Of a stretch of DNA of 64,000 nucleotides, positions 1-9,432 are shown in pieces. This DNA comes from Ruegeria atlantica (GTDB taxonomy: Bacteria > Pseudomonadota > Alphaproteobacteria > Rhodobacterales > Rhodobacteraceae). The stretch lies in the NCBI RefSeq assembly GCF_013032455.1, contig NZ_WQCF01000009.1, forward strand, positions 100,653 through 164,652. The letters are read 5' to 3'. Each line of letters begins with the position of its first letter. Position 1 is the stretch's first letter. The notes beneath the pieces are model-generated. The model searched no databases. It was given only the letters and a program-made list of their open reading frames with translations, and had not been told where the DNA came from. A program made the translations under genes and the position numbers.

Positions 1-940
1 GAATGACCGAGCCGACGGTAAAGAGCAGACCTTCGACCGCGTATTGAGTTTTGCCATTCACGCGACAGGCAACCGTCGTCAGCAGGCCGTTCTCGGAGTA
101 TTTCACCTCTTCGCCAACGTTCATCATAAGTGAACCACCGGTGCCGTAGGTCGCCTTGACCATGCCCGGCTCAAAACAAGCCTGACCAAAAAGCGCGCCT
201 TGTTGATCCCCGATGGCAGAGGCAACCGGGATCTCCGCACCGTCAAAGACATTCGGATGTGTGGTTCCATACACTTCAGAGCTGTCTTTTATATCCGGCA
301 ATATCGCGCGCGGCACCCGCAATTCGCGCATCAGCTCCTCGTCCCATTCACAGGTCCGGATATCCATCAGCTGAGTCCGCGACGCGTTCGAGACATCCGT
401 GACATGCACTCCACCAGTGAGCTTCCAGATCAACCAACTGTCGATGGTGCCTGCAGCCAATTCGCCCCGTTCGGCCCGCTCCCGCGCGCCTTCCACGTTG
501 TCGAGGATCCAGGCAATTTTGGTTCCTGAAAAATAGGCGTCCACAACAAGTCCGGTCTTTTCACGGATCGCTTCCTCAAGCCCCCGCGCCTTGAGCCCGT
601 CACACACGTCTGCCGTGCGGCGATCCTGCCAAACCAGGGCATTGTAAATGGGACGGCTGGTTTTGCGGTCCCAGATCACCACGGTTTCGCGTTGGTTGGT
701 TATTCCAATGGAGGCAATCTCTGCTGGATTGGCATTAGCCGACTTCATGGCTTCCTGAATGACCGCCAGCTGCGTTGTCCAAATCTCGCGAGGATCATGT
801 TCAACCCAACCCGGTTGAGGGTAAATCTGACGAAATTCCTGCTGACCGATGGCCGCGATTTCCCCGGCTTTGTCAAATAGAATGGCGCGGGCGCTTGACG
901 TCCCTTCGTCCAGTGCCAGCACATATTTCTTGTCAGTCAT
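1..940 (-). CDS. glpK: Glycerol kinase-like FGGY carbohydrate kinase (3' end outside window)
   Basis: ATP-dependent polyol kinase; glycerol to glycerol-3-phosphate is the family reaction. About 313 N-terminal residues are visible and the gene runs off the left edge. Seen: the N-terminal phosphate-binding segment [12 protein letters not shown], the GlpK-like stretch [40 protein letters not shown], and a [13 protein letters not shown] loop. These follow the order and spacing of bacterial GlpK very closely. ATG at 940 is preceded by GGAGGG. It is the last visible gene of the sugar/polyol operon, after two MDR dehydrogenases, so the true substrate could be another polyol or ketose. The GlpK-family call is firm; substrate identity is inference. 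Confidence 0.85.
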   Translation of the reverse strand, partial: MTDKKYVLALDEGTSSARAILFDKAGEIAAIGQQEFRQIYPQPGWVEHDPREIWTTQLAVIQEAMKSANANPAEIASIGITNQRETVVIWDRKTSRPIYNALVWQDRRTADVCDGLKARGLEEAIREKTGLVVDAYFSGTKIAWILDNVEGARERAERGELAAGTIDSWLIWKLTGGVHVTDVSNASRTQLMDIRTCEWDEELMRELRVPRAILPDIKDSSEVYGTTHPNVFDGAEIPVASAIGDQQGALFGQACFEPGMVKATYGTGGSLMMNVGEEVKYSENGLLTTVACRVNGKTQYAVEGLLFTVGSVI

Positions 941-963
941 ATCGCCCTCCCTCGCTCTTGCCT

Positions 964-2019
964 TCAAGTGTTCGGCTTGAACAGAATCTTGTGATACGGC
1001 CCAAAGCTACGATCTTTCAGTTTGCGAAAGATCTCTGGCGCTTCATCCAGAGAAGCTCGATGCGTGATCAGCGGCTCAACATCCAGACGTCCAGCTTCAA
1101 GCAAACCCATGATGTCGAACCACTCTTTGCCCGGAAACGGCACAGAGTAAGAATTCCACGAGCCAATCACTTCAACCTCTTCGCGCACAACTTTGTCGAA
1201 CGCCGCTTTGGAGAAAGTTACATCCCCATAGGCCGTCCCATAGAGCACGACTTTGCCCTGTTTCGCGCAGGACAGGATAGACAAGTCTCGCCCTACGTCA
1301 TTCCCGGCCGCTTCCAGCGCCAGTGCAACTCCCCGGCCCTTTGTCGCCTGCTTGATTGCCGCAAGCGCATCAGTCTGAGCAGGATTGATGCAGACGTCCG
1401 CTCCGACGCGTCGCGCCAGTTCGAGCTTTTCCTCATCAACATCCACCGCAATCAGGGGCTGCGCGCCGGACAGCTTGGCGAACTGAAGGGCAAAATACCC
1501 GAGCGCACCGCATCCCACGACAACCACGGCATCGCCCAGGCTTAGGTTCACCTTATGGATACCATGAAGGATAATGGCCGCCGGTTCGATGGTCGCAGCG
1601 ACCTCAAGGCTGACATTGTCCGGAACCTGTAGGACATTTTGTGCAGGGGCCTTAAGATATTGCGCAAAAGCGCCATCGGTACGAGAGCCCAGGAAGTTGT
1701 AATCCTCGCACAAGGAGTAGTTCCCACGCGCGCAGTCATCACAGGTCCCGCAGGGCATCAACGGTGCAACGGCAACTTTGTCCCCGGGCTTCAGATGCGA
1801 GACCTCGGCACCGATCTCTTCCACGACCCCTGCGAATTCGTGCCCTGGTATCGTTGGGAAACTATATGTCCCCGTGACCATAACGCGACCGATATCTGAA
1901 CCGCAGATGCCACAGGCAGCCACCTTGACGAGTACCTCGTTGTCTCTCAAGTCCTTGGGAACCGGAACGTCTTCAACCCGAAGGTCAGCGGGGGCGTGGA
2001 GAACTGCAGCTTTCATCAT
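964..2019 (-). CDS. Zinc-dependent medium-chain alcohol/polyol dehydrogenase
   Basis: NAD(P)-dependent oxidation of a polyol or sugar alcohol, 351 aa, the usual MDR length. Catalytic-zinc residues are present (C39 in GICGSD, H60-E61 in PGHEFAG), as is the structural-zinc set C90, C93, C96 and C104. A Rossmann motif VVGCGALG lies near residue 165. Overall wording resembles galactitol-1-phosphate/sorbitol dehydrogenases. ATG at 2019 overlaps the upstream gene's TGA by four bases (ATGA), indicating translational coupling; a second in-frame ATG follows at 2016. The neighbours (KDPG aldolase, SDR, kinase, sugar ABC importer) support polyol or sugar catabolism, but the substrate cannot be read from sequence. 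Confidence 0.85.
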   Translation of the reverse strand: MMKAAVLHAPADLRVEDVPVPKDLRDNEVLVKVAACGICGSDIGRVMVTGTYSFPTIPGHEFAGVVEEIGAEVSHLKPGDKVAVAPLMPCGTCDDCARGNYSLCEDYNFLGSRTDGAFAQYLKAPAQNVLQVPDNVSLEVAATIEPAAIILHGIHKVNLSLGDAVVVVGCGALGYFALQFAKLSGAQPLIAVDVDEEKLELARRVGADVCINPAQTDALAAIKQATKGRGVALALEAAGNDVGRDLSILSCAKQGKVVLYGTAYGDVTFSKAAFDKVVREEVEVIGSWNSYSVPFPGKEWFDIMGLLEAGRLDVEPLITHRASLDEAPEIFRKLKDRSFGPYHKILFKPNT

Positions 2020-3071
2020 GCGCTTGCCTCTTGAGGAAGAATGAGTGTTTTCATGCCCTTGCCGGTCAGTGCGTGATCGAAACCAGCGACCGCGTCATCC
2101 ATGCCGAAACGATGGGACACGATGGATGTCACGCCGATCTGGCCGCTTTCGACCAGCTTCATCGACCGCGCGTAGTCCTCGACGCTGGACCCGGTGCTGC
2201 CCAGAAGGGTCAGCCCCCAATAGTGCACCTTGTTGGTATCCAGTTCGACTGTGCTGCCTTTGGTCAGCCCAGAGAAGAAGTTCATCCGCCCGTATCGGGC
2301 CAGCAATCCCAGGGCGAGGTCCTGAAGCTCTGGCGCGGGCGCGCAGGTCAGCGCCACATCAACACCGTGCCCGCCGGTTACACGCATCACCTCATCATGT
2401 ACATCAACATCGGAAGAGTTCACGGTATCCGTGGCCCCCTGCCCCGCGATTTCCTGCAACCGGCTGTCGCGACGCCCCACGACAATGACTTGCCGGGCAC
2501 CGTAGGATTTTGCCAGTTGCAAAAAGAGCGCGGCGATCGGCCCGGTGCCCAGGATCAGCACGCGATCTTCAGGTGTGACGTGCAGATCTTTCCAGGCATT
2601 GAAACAACATGACAGCGGCTCGACCAAGGCGGCAGCTTCATAGTCAAGACTGCGAGGAATTTCGAAGAGGTTGCCACCGTAAAGCGCGGCCGGCGTCACA
2701 ATCATGTATTGCTGAAAACCGCCGTCGATGTTGATACCAAAGGCATCGTATTTCGGGCACATATTGTTCAGCCCTTTGCGGCACATGTCGCAACGCCCGC
2801 AGCCGATATTGGGAACAACCGAGACACGCTGACCAACCTTCCAATGGGCAACATGATCGCCAACCGCCACGATGTCCCCCGCAAGCTCGTGACCCAGAAC
2901 GCGTGTTTCATCAGGGCCGACCCGGAAATGGCCACCGCGCACAATCTTCAGATCGGTGCCGCAAATCGATGCGGCATGCACCTTGACCAACACTTCCTCA
3001 GTGCTGATTGCAGGCATCTCGCGCTCATCGAGCGTGACCGTGCCGACCCCTTTGAAAACAGCCGCCTTCAC
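2016..3071 (-). CDS. Zinc-dependent medium-chain dehydrogenase (threonine/sorbitol DH-like)
   Basis: Second MDR enzyme of the operon, 351 aa. C37 in SICGTD and H61-E62 in LGHELAG form the catalytic zinc site; C91, C94, C97 and C105 bind structural zinc. A nucleotide-binding LGTGPIAAL motif follows. The start is GTG at 3071, with GGAGG eight bases upstream. An open frame reaches back to 3161, but that part overlaps the SDR gene and looks non-coding. The two MDR genes are paralogous and adjacent, which suggests sequential or alternative oxidations of related polyols. Substrate unknown. Confidence 0.85.
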   Translation of the reverse strand: MKAAVFKGVGTVTLDEREMPAISTEEVLVKVHAASICGTDLKIVRGGHFRVGPDETRVLGHELAGDIVAVGDHVAHWKVGQRVSVVPNIGCGRCDMCRKGLNNMCPKYDAFGINIDGGFQQYMIVTPAALYGGNLFEIPRSLDYEAAALVEPLSCCFNAWKDLHVTPEDRVLILGTGPIAALFLQLAKSYGARQVIVVGRRDSRLQEIAGQGATDTVNSSDVDVHDEVMRVTGGHGVDVALTCAPAPELQDLALGLLARYGRMNFFSGLTKGSTVELDTNKVHYWGLTLLGSTGSSVEDYARSMKLVESGQIGVTSIVSHRFGMDDAVAGFDHALTGKGMKTLILPQEASA

Positions 3072-3075
3072 TTGT

Positions 3076-3912
3076 TCAGACCTCCATCCCGTAGCGGTGC
3101 ACCTTGTGCGTGGGATAGAGCGAGATTGTCGGGATCGTGACGTCGGGTGTACGTGTCGCAACGTAGAGTGCCAACCAGCCTACGTTTTCCACGTCGATGC
3201 ACGAGGCATGGATGCCTTCCTTCAGCTCTTTCTCGTCCAGCCAACCGTCTGTGTAGGCCTTCAAGTCACCGTCATAGAGACCCTTGTCGATGATCTCGGT
3301 CATCGGAGTTTTCACATGGCTCGGGTTCAGTACCGTGACACCGATATTCTTCTTCTCACCATCCAACAGGATGTTCTTCGAGAAACCTATCATACCGTGC
3401 TTGGAAGCTCGGTAAGGGCTGTGGCCGGGTCCCGATGCAACTCGGGTTGAAGACGATCCCATGTTAATGATGCGTCCGCCGCCCTGCGGTTCCATGTAGA
3501 TGAAAGCCTCGCGGCAGCAGAGGAACACGGCCGTCAGGTTTGGCCCGATGGTCTTGTTCCATTCCTCCAGCGTCACTTCGTTCAGCGGAGGCGCCAGGCT
3601 GTCGCGCCCGGCCGAATTGACCAGGACATCGATCTTGCCCCACTTTTCATGCACCTGTTTGAAAAACGCGCGGACCGTCTCTTCTTCTGTGACATCAGCG
3701 TAGATTGGCAGAACATCCCCGCCTTCGGCTGCGATTTCCTTAGCGACGCGATCAAGACGTTCCTTATCAAAATCCACCATCGCAATTTTGCATCCGGCGT
3801 CAGCATAGACGCGGGCCACTTCTTCTCCGATCCCCGAAGCCGCGCCGGTGATGATGCTGACCTTGCCCTCAAGCGTCATTGGAGCGCGTCTGCCATTTCC
3901 ATTTATCGACAT
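3076..3912 (-). CDS. SDR family NAD(P)-dependent oxidoreductase
   Basis: Short-chain dehydrogenase, 278 aa from the ATG at 3912, which has AAAGGA just upstream; an open frame extends to 3957 but would overlap the aldolase gene. TGAASGIG (residues 22-29) is the cofactor loop, NSAG the structural motif, and the catalytic Ser (NMGSSSTR) and YRASK tetrad residues are intact. The C-terminus, ending VHRYGMEV, is longer than in minimal FabG-type enzymes. It lies between KDPG aldolase and an MDR dehydrogenase and probably oxidises or reduces a sugar-derived intermediate. Confidence 0.85.
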   Translation of the reverse strand: MSINGNGRRAPMTLEGKVSIITGAASGIGEEVARVYADAGCKIAMVDFDKERLDRVAKEIAAEGGDVLPIYADVTEEETVRAFFKQVHEKWGKIDVLVNSAGRDSLAPPLNEVTLEEWNKTIGPNLTAVFLCCREAFIYMEPQGGGRIINMGSSSTRVASGPGHSPYRASKHGMIGFSKNILLDGEKKNIGVTVLNPSHVKTPMTEIIDKGLYDGDLKAYTDGWLDEKELKEGIHASCIDVENVGWLALYVATRTPDVTIPTISLYPTHKVHRYGMEV

Positions 3913-3946
3913 GATGTTTCCTTTTCTTGAAGAACTTGAACTCTGT

Positions 3947-4600
3947 TCACGCAGCACGAGCAGCGCTTAAGGCTGCGGCCGTCAAATTTCTGATTTCGTC
4001 AAATTTCCCGGCGGCGATCAGCTTGGGGTCGACCATCCAGGATCCACCGCAAGCAACCACTTGCGATATCCCGAGGTAGTCCGACACATTCCCCGCGTTG
4101 ACGCCCCCGGTGGGAACGAACCGCATGTCGCCATAGGGCCCCGTCAACGCTTTGAGGAATGGAACTCCGCCCGTTGGTCCGGCGGGGAAGAATTTGACAA
4201 CTTTCAACCCGTGCGACATTGCCTGCTCGACACCGGTTGGATTGTTGATCCCCGGAACAATCGGAATTCCCTTGGATTGCGCGTGGCGGACAACGTCAGG
4301 GTTGAACCCTGGGGTCACGATGAAAGTTGCGCCCGCCTCGGCGGCGGCATCCAACTGATCTACGTTCGTGACCGTGCCTGCCCCCAAAAGGATCTCCGGG
4401 ACGGCTTGTGCGATGGCGTGTATGGAATCCTTAGCCGCTGCTGTTCGAAAAGTGACTTCTGCGACGTCCAACCCACCCGCAAGCAGAGCCTTCGCCAGCG
4501 GCACGGCATCTTCAGCTCTCTCCAGGACTACCACAGGCAAAAGCCGTGCAGCGTTGATACGCTGGATGATGTCTTGCTCTGTCACCGTTCTTGTCTCCAT
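3947..4600 (-). CDS. eda: 2-dehydro-3-deoxy-phosphogluconate (KDPG) aldolase family
   Basis: Class I aldolase cleaving KDPG, or a related 2-keto-3-deoxy acid phosphate, to pyruvate and a triose phosphate. 217 aa from ATG 4600. E48 in VAEVTFRT and the Schiff-base lysine K136 in KVVKFFPA are present, as are LGAGTV, VTPGFN and the FVPTGGV phosphate-binding motif. The open frame upstream to 4657 runs through the operator-like palindrome and is unlikely to be translated. It opens the second half of the minus-strand operon. The separate palindrome upstream suggests its own promoter or coordinated control with the ABC importer. Confidence 0.9.
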   Translation of the reverse strand: METRTVTEQDIIQRINAARLLPVVVLERAEDAVPLAKALLAGGLDVAEVTFRTAAAKDSIHAIAQAVPEILLGAGTVTNVDQLDAAAEAGATFIVTPGFNPDVVRHAQSKGIPIVPGINNPTGVEQAMSHGLKVVKFFPAGPTGGVPFLKALTGPYGDMRFVPTGGVNAGNVSDYLGISQVVACGGSWMVDPKLIAAGKFDEIRNLTAAALSAARAA

Positions 4601-4652
4601 CGAATGAAACGTGATTCTTTTCACAGTCAGCTTATCGCGCAAAATTTTTTTC

Positions 4653-4667
4653 TGCAATAAAATTGTA
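4653..4667. promoter_or_regulatory. HexR/RpiR-type 15-bp palindromic operator upstream of eda
   Basis: TGCAATAAAATTGTA fits the TGnAATnnnATTnCA pattern known for HexR-type RpiR regulators, apart from the final dinucleotide. It lies 53-67 bases upstream of the eda ATG, in the 102-bp gap after the permease gene. A near-identical palindrome stands before the binding-protein gene at 9335-9349. Confidence 0.5.
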
Positions 4668-4702
4668 GAAATTATTTTCCTACCTTGTGCCGACCTCGAA
4701 AT

Positions 4703-5728
4703 TTACTTCCCCCGCCGTGCTCGGCGTAGAGAACGCCAACCATCGGACACAACAACAGAAATCAGAACTGAGCCAACGACAACCTTTTGCCATTCCGCAG
4801 CAACCTCAAATAGGTTGAATGCGTTATTGACCAGCGTGATGAACAGCACACCCAAAACAGACCCAAGCACCGAGCCGCGCCCTCCGGCGATGCTGGCTCC
4901 GCCTACGAGACAGGCAATGATGATCTGCAACTCCACGCCAGAGCCAATATGACGACTGGCCAAACCGGTTCGCGCGGCGATGAACATACCGGCTATCGCG
5001 GCCAAAACACCGCACAAAACGAAACCTGCCAACTGAAGTCGACGCACCGGTATACCCAACGACCGCGCCGCATCCGGATTGTCACCAGCAAGATAGAGGA
5101 GGCGCCCAATCGGATGGCGGCGCAATATGACATCTGCGCCAAGCGCCAAGACAATCGCCAGAAGGAGAATAATGTGAAGCGGTCCGATATGCAGCGATCC
5201 AAACGCATAATAGCCCGGATCAACTTCGGGACCTGACACATACATCCAAGGCTGTGGACGACCGCCTCCGATCATCAGGTCAACCAAACCACGCAGTACA
5301 TACAGCGCCCCAAGGGTCACAATCAAAGGGTTCAACCCGACATAAGACACCAACACGCCGTTGAATACTCCGACAATTGCTCCAACACCGACACCGCCGA
5401 TCATGGCCACTTGCCAAGGCAGACCCGCAGAAAGAAGCCATGTCGCCACGAGACCGGCCAAAGCCATTGTGGCCCCGATCGACAGGTCGAATGTGCCGGT
5501 CACAAAAAGCACTGTCATGCCAATTGCCAGAAGGACCATTGGTCCAATGCTGGTTTGCAGGGAGGCGAGGTTGTTCGCGTTCAGGAAAAAGGGACTACCA
5601 AACACCAAAACCAGAAGAAGCACTGCAACCACAATACCGGCTGTAACCTCGGGCTGTGCAAGCAAGCGGCTTAGAGTTATTGATTGTGCGGGAACAGTCT
5701 TGGGTGTCGCCACTGCTTCAGCAGACAT
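4703..5728 (-). CDS. Sugar ABC transporter permease (RbsC-like)
   Basis: Inner-membrane permease of a carbohydrate uptake ABC transporter, 341 aa from ATG 5728. That start overlaps the previous gene's TGA by one base (TGATG). Many hydrophobic segments; the family motifs LSIGATMALAGLVA and GRGSVLGSVLGVLF are readable. It pairs with the permease at 5728-6705 and with the ATPase and binding protein to form a complete ribose/galactose-class importer. Substrate is inferred to be a pentose, polyol or related sugar from the downstream catabolic genes. Confidence 0.9.
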   Translation of the reverse strand: MSAEAVATPKTVPAQSITLSRLLAQPEVTAGIVVAVLLLVLVFGSPFFLNANNLASLQTSIGPMVLLAIGMTVLFVTGTFDLSIGATMALAGLVATWLLSAGLPWQVAMIGGVGVGAIVGVFNGVLVSYVGLNPLIVTLGALYVLRGLVDLMIGGGRPQPWMYVSGPEVDPGYYAFGSLHIGPLHIILLLAIVLALGADVILRRHPIGRLLYLAGDNPDAARSLGIPVRRLQLAGFVLCGVLAAIAGMFIAARTGLASRHIGSGVELQIIIACLVGGASIAGGRGSVLGSVLGVLFITLVNNAFNLFEVAAEWQKVVVGSVLISVVVSDGWRSLRRARRGK

Positions 5729-6705
5729 CACGCGCCCTCCTTCTTGTTTATGATCATGTCGACCAACACTGCGCAAATCAGCAGCACACCAATGGCGACC
5801 TGTTGGGCAAGCGGGTTAACGTTGTACATGACGAGGCCATTCAGGATCAGCGCAAGAAAGAGCAAGCCAAGCACCGAGCCTCCGACACCACCACGCCCTC
5901 CATATAGGCTTGCACCCCCCAAGATGGCCGCCGTGACATAAGTGAATTCCAGGCCAACCCCCATATCGGTACTCGCATGGGTTAAACGAGATGCGGTCAG
6001 GACCCCTCCGACCCCGGCGAAGAAGGCCGACGCAACAAATGCCCAAAGCTTGAATGCGTCAGTTCGGATGCCATAGATACGCGCCGTCTCTGAATTTTCT
6101 CCAACCAGATACATCTTGCGGAACAGCGATGAGCGCAGTTGCAGGAACACAAGGACGGCAAGCGCAAAACCCGCGACAATGATTGTTGCATTTATTCCGA
6201 ACCAACGGGTCTTTGCCAAAAGCCTGAAGTCTCGCGGATAAACGCCCCCAACCAAATCAGTGGCCAGGACACCGACGACCCCTTGAACAAGGATCAAAGT
6301 GCCGATTGTTAACATCAACGAATTGACTTTGAACCGGGTTACCAGAAAACCATTGGCAAAGCCGACAGCGGTTGCAACGCATAGCGCCAGAACGATCGCG
6401 GGATAAAGGTCCAGCCCACCCACCTTGAGAAGCCACCCTGTCAGTGTTCCGGCCAGCGCGTAGACGGCACCTACTGACAGATCGATCTCCCCGAGCACCA
6501 TCACATAGGTGAATCCAAAAATCGCAATCGCATCGATCGAAAGCGCGAAAGCAAGGGAGTAGAGATTGTTGTAGGCAGAAAACTGAGCCTTTGTGACCGC
6601 GAGGAAGACAAACAGCAAAAGCACCGCTGCAACGAGGATACCGCCGGAGGCGGCAAATCCGCGGAGATTGAAAGGTACGCTCATCGATTGATCGGTCGCA
6701 GCCAT
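5728..6705 (-). CDS. Sugar ABC transporter permease (RbsC-like)
   Basis: Second permease subunit, 325 aa, with repeated hydrophobic helices and the family signatures GEIDLSVGAVYALAG and GRGGVGGSVLGLLF. It starts at 6705, eleven bases after the ATPase stop. The two permeases are diverged paralogues, so the channel is probably a heterodimer rather than the RbsC homodimer. It acts with the double-domain ATPase and the periplasmic binding protein encoded upstream. Confidence 0.9.
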   Translation of the reverse strand: MAATDQSMSVPFNLRGFAASGGILVAAVLLLFVFLAVTKAQFSAYNNLYSLAFALSIDAIAIFGFTYVMVLGEIDLSVGAVYALAGTLTGWLLKVGGLDLYPAIVLALCVATAVGFANGFLVTRFKVNSLMLTIGTLILVQGVVGVLATDLVGGVYPRDFRLLAKTRWFGINATIIVAGFALAVLVFLQLRSSLFRKMYLVGENSETARIYGIRTDAFKLWAFVASAFFAGVGGVLTASRLTHASTDMGVGLEFTYVTAAILGGASLYGGRGGVGGSVLGLLFLALILNGLVMYNVNPLAQQVAIGVLLICAVLVDMIINKKEGA

Positions 6706-6716
6706 GTCTCTTCCTT

Positions 6717-8219
6717 TCAGTGAACGGCGCTGCCAGCGGCCAGTGTCATCGCGCTATCTTCGGTGATTTCATCGCCAATCAATTCGCCAACTATGCGATT
6801 GCTCCGCATGACGATCACGCGGTCGCAGAGGCTCACGAGTTCTGGAAGTTCGGAGGAAAACACCATCACGCTGGTGCCGTTTTCGGCCAACTCAATCAAC
6901 TTGCGGTGCATCTCGGCCTTGGCACCAACGTCTACGCCTCTGGTTGGTTCATTGACGATCACCACATCTGGATCTGGCGTCAGACAAGCGGCCATCATCA
7001 CTTTCTGCTGATTGCCGCCACTAAGCGATGCGGGCGTGCTGGCCAACCCGCCCGCCTTGATCTCAAATCGGTCCGAATACGCCCGGGACGTATCTTGCAC
7101 CTTCGTACGCCGGATCAACCCCATACGGCTGAGCCGAGACAGGACAGGCGCGGTAATGTTGTCCGTCAATGCCCGGTATTTAAACAACCCGGATTCAGAG
7201 CGGTCTGGCGATAAGTAGGTGACCCCTGCGTCGATCATCTTGAGCGGCGTAGGGTTGGGAACGACGTTTTCCTTCACGTGCAGGGTTCCCGCGGCCGGAA
7301 CATCAAGCCCAAAGAGAAGGCGGGAAAGCTCACTCGCCCCCGAACCTTCCAGACCGAAAACCCCCAAGACCTCGCCCTGGTACAAATCTAGAGTCACGTC
7401 GTTGAGGCCGCCAACACCTGACACCCCTTTGGCGCCAAAGGCGACGATGTCCCGGTTTGCGCCGCTTGACGCTCGGCGCCTATGCAGCTCGCCCATGTCA
7501 CGCCCAACCATGCGTTGCACCAAGTCTGCCTCGGTCAGACCCGCATTCTCCAGCGTCTCAATGTACTCTCCGTCTCGCAGCACGGTTATCCGATCACTGA
7601 TCTCGAGGACTTCCGGGATCCGGTGCGAGACAAACAAAACACTTTTACCTTCCGCCCGCAGTGACTTGATGAGATCTAACAAAGTTTCCGTTTCCTGCGC
7701 ATTCAGGCTGGACGTTGGCTCATCAAGAATGATCAGGCGGCGGCTCTCAGAAATGGTCCGGAGGATCTCTACAATCTGCTTCTGCCCGGTTGTCAGTGAG
7801 GACATCAGCTGATCCGGCGCAATAATTAAATTGAAAAGATTGAGCTTGGCAGTTGCAAATTCATTCAGTGCCTTTCGGTTTACAAAACCGGCCCGGTTGC
7901 GTGTAGGCAAGTCGGGGGCGAGGTTCTCGGCGACGGTCAAGCCATTAAAGATCGCCAGTTCCTGGTGAACCATCGCGATACCGAGATCATCAGAAACGGC
8001 TGGAGAGAACCGCGTCAGCGTTTGACCGGCCACAACCACCTCGCCCTTCGAAGGGGCGGTCTCACCTCGCACCACACGCATTGTCGTGCTTTTGCCCGCC
8101 CCGTTCTCGCCAAGGAGCGCGTGGACTTCACCGGCGCGTATGGAGAAACTCACATCCTTCAGCGCCTGAACCGGCCCGTAGGACTTGGACACATGCCTGA
8201 GTTCGACAAGATCTGGCAT
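6717..8219 (-). CDS. Sugar ABC transporter ATP-binding protein (RbsA/MglA-like, two NBDs)
   Basis: 500 aa from ATG 8219, the normal length for fused double-NBD sugar importers. NBD1 has Walker A GENGAGKST (K43), the signature TTGQKQ and Walker B LIILDEPTSSL. NBD2 has a degenerate Walker A in GLEGSGASE, as is usual in RbsA/MglA, then LSGGNQQK and VIVNEPTRGVD. An open frame extends 14 codons upstream, but MPDLVELRHVSKSYG is the typical beginning. It energises uptake through the two downstream permeases. Confidence 0.92.
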   Translation of the reverse strand: MPDLVELRHVSKSYGPVQALKDVSFSIRAGEVHALLGENGAGKSTTMRVVRGETAPSKGEVVVAGQTLTRFSPAVSDDLGIAMVHQELAIFNGLTVAENLAPDLPTRNRAGFVNRKALNEFATAKLNLFNLIIAPDQLMSSLTTGQKQIVEILRTISESRRLIILDEPTSSLNAQETETLLDLIKSLRAEGKSVLFVSHRIPEVLEISDRITVLRDGEYIETLENAGLTEADLVQRMVGRDMGELHRRRASSGANRDIVAFGAKGVSGVGGLNDVTLDLYQGEVLGVFGLEGSGASELSRLLFGLDVPAAGTLHVKENVVPNPTPLKMIDAGVTYLSPDRSESGLFKYRALTDNITAPVLSRLSRMGLIRRTKVQDTSRAYSDRFEIKAGGLASTPASLSGGNQQKVMMAACLTPDPDVVIVNEPTRGVDVGAKAEMHRKLIELAENGTSVMVFSSELPELVSLCDRVIVMRSNRIVGELIGDEITEDSAMTLAAGSAVH

Positions 8220-8287
8220 CTTTTCCTCCGCGAAGCAGGGCTTGGTCCCACGCGCTGGCAACTTCCTGCGCGCAGGACTTGTTCTCC

Positions 8288-9283
8288 TCAGTCGTACTGG
8301 GGGATGTTCTCATGCATGAACGACTCAACGTTTTCTGCATTGATGACCTGGGCACCCATATAGATGACCTCGGGTGCCGAGGTGATGCCGGACGCTGTAT
8401 TGTCTGCAGAGATCGGTACACCAGCCAAACCAACATTCGCATCGTTGAAAGCTTCGAGGATTTGGATCGCCATGAAGCTTTCCAATGCAGTCTTGTTAAT
8501 GATCGAGCTATCGATCACACCATCCGCGATACACTCAAGAACCGGAGCTTCCCGATCGTTGACCACCACCGCGAGGTCAGCGATATCAAGGCCAAGTTCC
8601 TCTGCTGCCAGACATATTCCGGTGCCCGATGAAGCGTCGAAGCCAACGATGGCGTCGATGTCCTCATAGGTGTTGAAGATCGCCTTACCAGCTTCAATAG
8701 CATCTGCCGTATTGGCTTTGTCGTCAACGCGCCCGGCTTCCTGCCAATTGGAATTGGCGGTGACGTAATCGGTAAAGCCCGTGATCTTTGCGTCAGTGTT
8801 GGACGCGCCCCAGTTCCCACTTGCAACATAAGCACCTTCGGTTCCAGCGAGACGGATCAACTCTTTGGCTTGTTCCACGCCGGATTGATAGTTGTCCAAA
8901 CCAATAAAGGTCATTGCGCCGTGGTCGTCGACGGTCGCTTCGATAACAACGACGGGAATGCCTTGGTCCATCGCTCGTTTGATTGCAGGAACCGCACCTG
9001 GCTCCCAAAGCGATGTGATGATCCCATCAGGTTCTTTGGCGATCGCTTGCTCGACTGCTTCGGCATGACCTGCAGGATCCCAACCCTGGGGGCCAGTGGT
9101 GCGGATCTCTACACCGAACTTATCAGCCGCATAGCGCATGCCAAGATGGTTATCGAGCAGGTAAGGGTGACCCAGAAGCTGGGATGCATAGTAGTAGACG
9201 CGATCTTCCGCAGACGCGGAACTTGCCGCGACAATGGCCGTTCCTCCGATCACGGCAGCCTTGAGCAAAGTCGAAAGTTTCAT
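8288..9283 (-). CDS. Periplasmic sugar-binding protein of ABC transporter
   Basis: 331 aa, Peripla_BP_4-like. A Sec signal peptide covers residues 1-25, ending ASA before EDRVYYY. Mature-domain features include GIPVVVIEA, TFIGLDNYQSG and AIVGFDASSGTG, typical of RbsB/galactose-binding folds. First gene of the importer operon; ATG 9283 has GGGAGGAG upstream. It captures the substrate and delivers it to the permease pair. Identity of the sugar or polyol is not evident. Confidence 0.9.
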   Translation of the reverse strand: MKLSTLLKAAVIGGTAIVAASSASAEDRVYYYASQLLGHPYLLDNHLGMRYAADKFGVEIRTTGPQGWDPAGHAEAVEQAIAKEPDGIITSLWEPGAVPAIKRAMDQGIPVVVIEATVDDHGAMTFIGLDNYQSGVEQAKELIRLAGTEGAYVASGNWGASNTDAKITGFTDYVTANSNWQEAGRVDDKANTADAIEAGKAIFNTYEDIDAIVGFDASSGTGICLAAEELGLDIADLAVVVNDREAPVLECIADGVIDSSIINKTALESFMAIQILEAFNDANVGLAGVPISADNTASGITSAPEVIYMGAQVINAENVESFMHENIPQYD

Positions 9284-9334
9284 GGACTCCTCCCTTCGAA
9301 GAAATTATTTTCACGATTCCTTATTAGCATCGCA

Positions 9335-9349
9335 TGAAATTTTATTGCA
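9335..9349. promoter_or_regulatory. HexR/RpiR-type 15-bp palindromic operator upstream of the importer
   Basis: TGAAATTTTATTGCA, on the other strand TGCAATAAAATTTCA, shares TGCAATAAAATT with the site before eda. It sits 52-66 bases upstream of the binding-protein ATG, a plausible operator position in an AT-rich promoter region. Confidence 0.5.
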
Positions 9350-9432
9350 AGATAAATCTGTAGAATCTTATGAAATTGCAAGGCTCGCTTTGTGGCATTG
9401 ATCTGCGGATGAGCCACGGACTGCATTAGCCG

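Noticed and set aside
9360..9380. Second copy of the HexR-type operator
   Set aside because: Only a loose match to half of the palindrome; AT-rich sequence makes this likely by chance.
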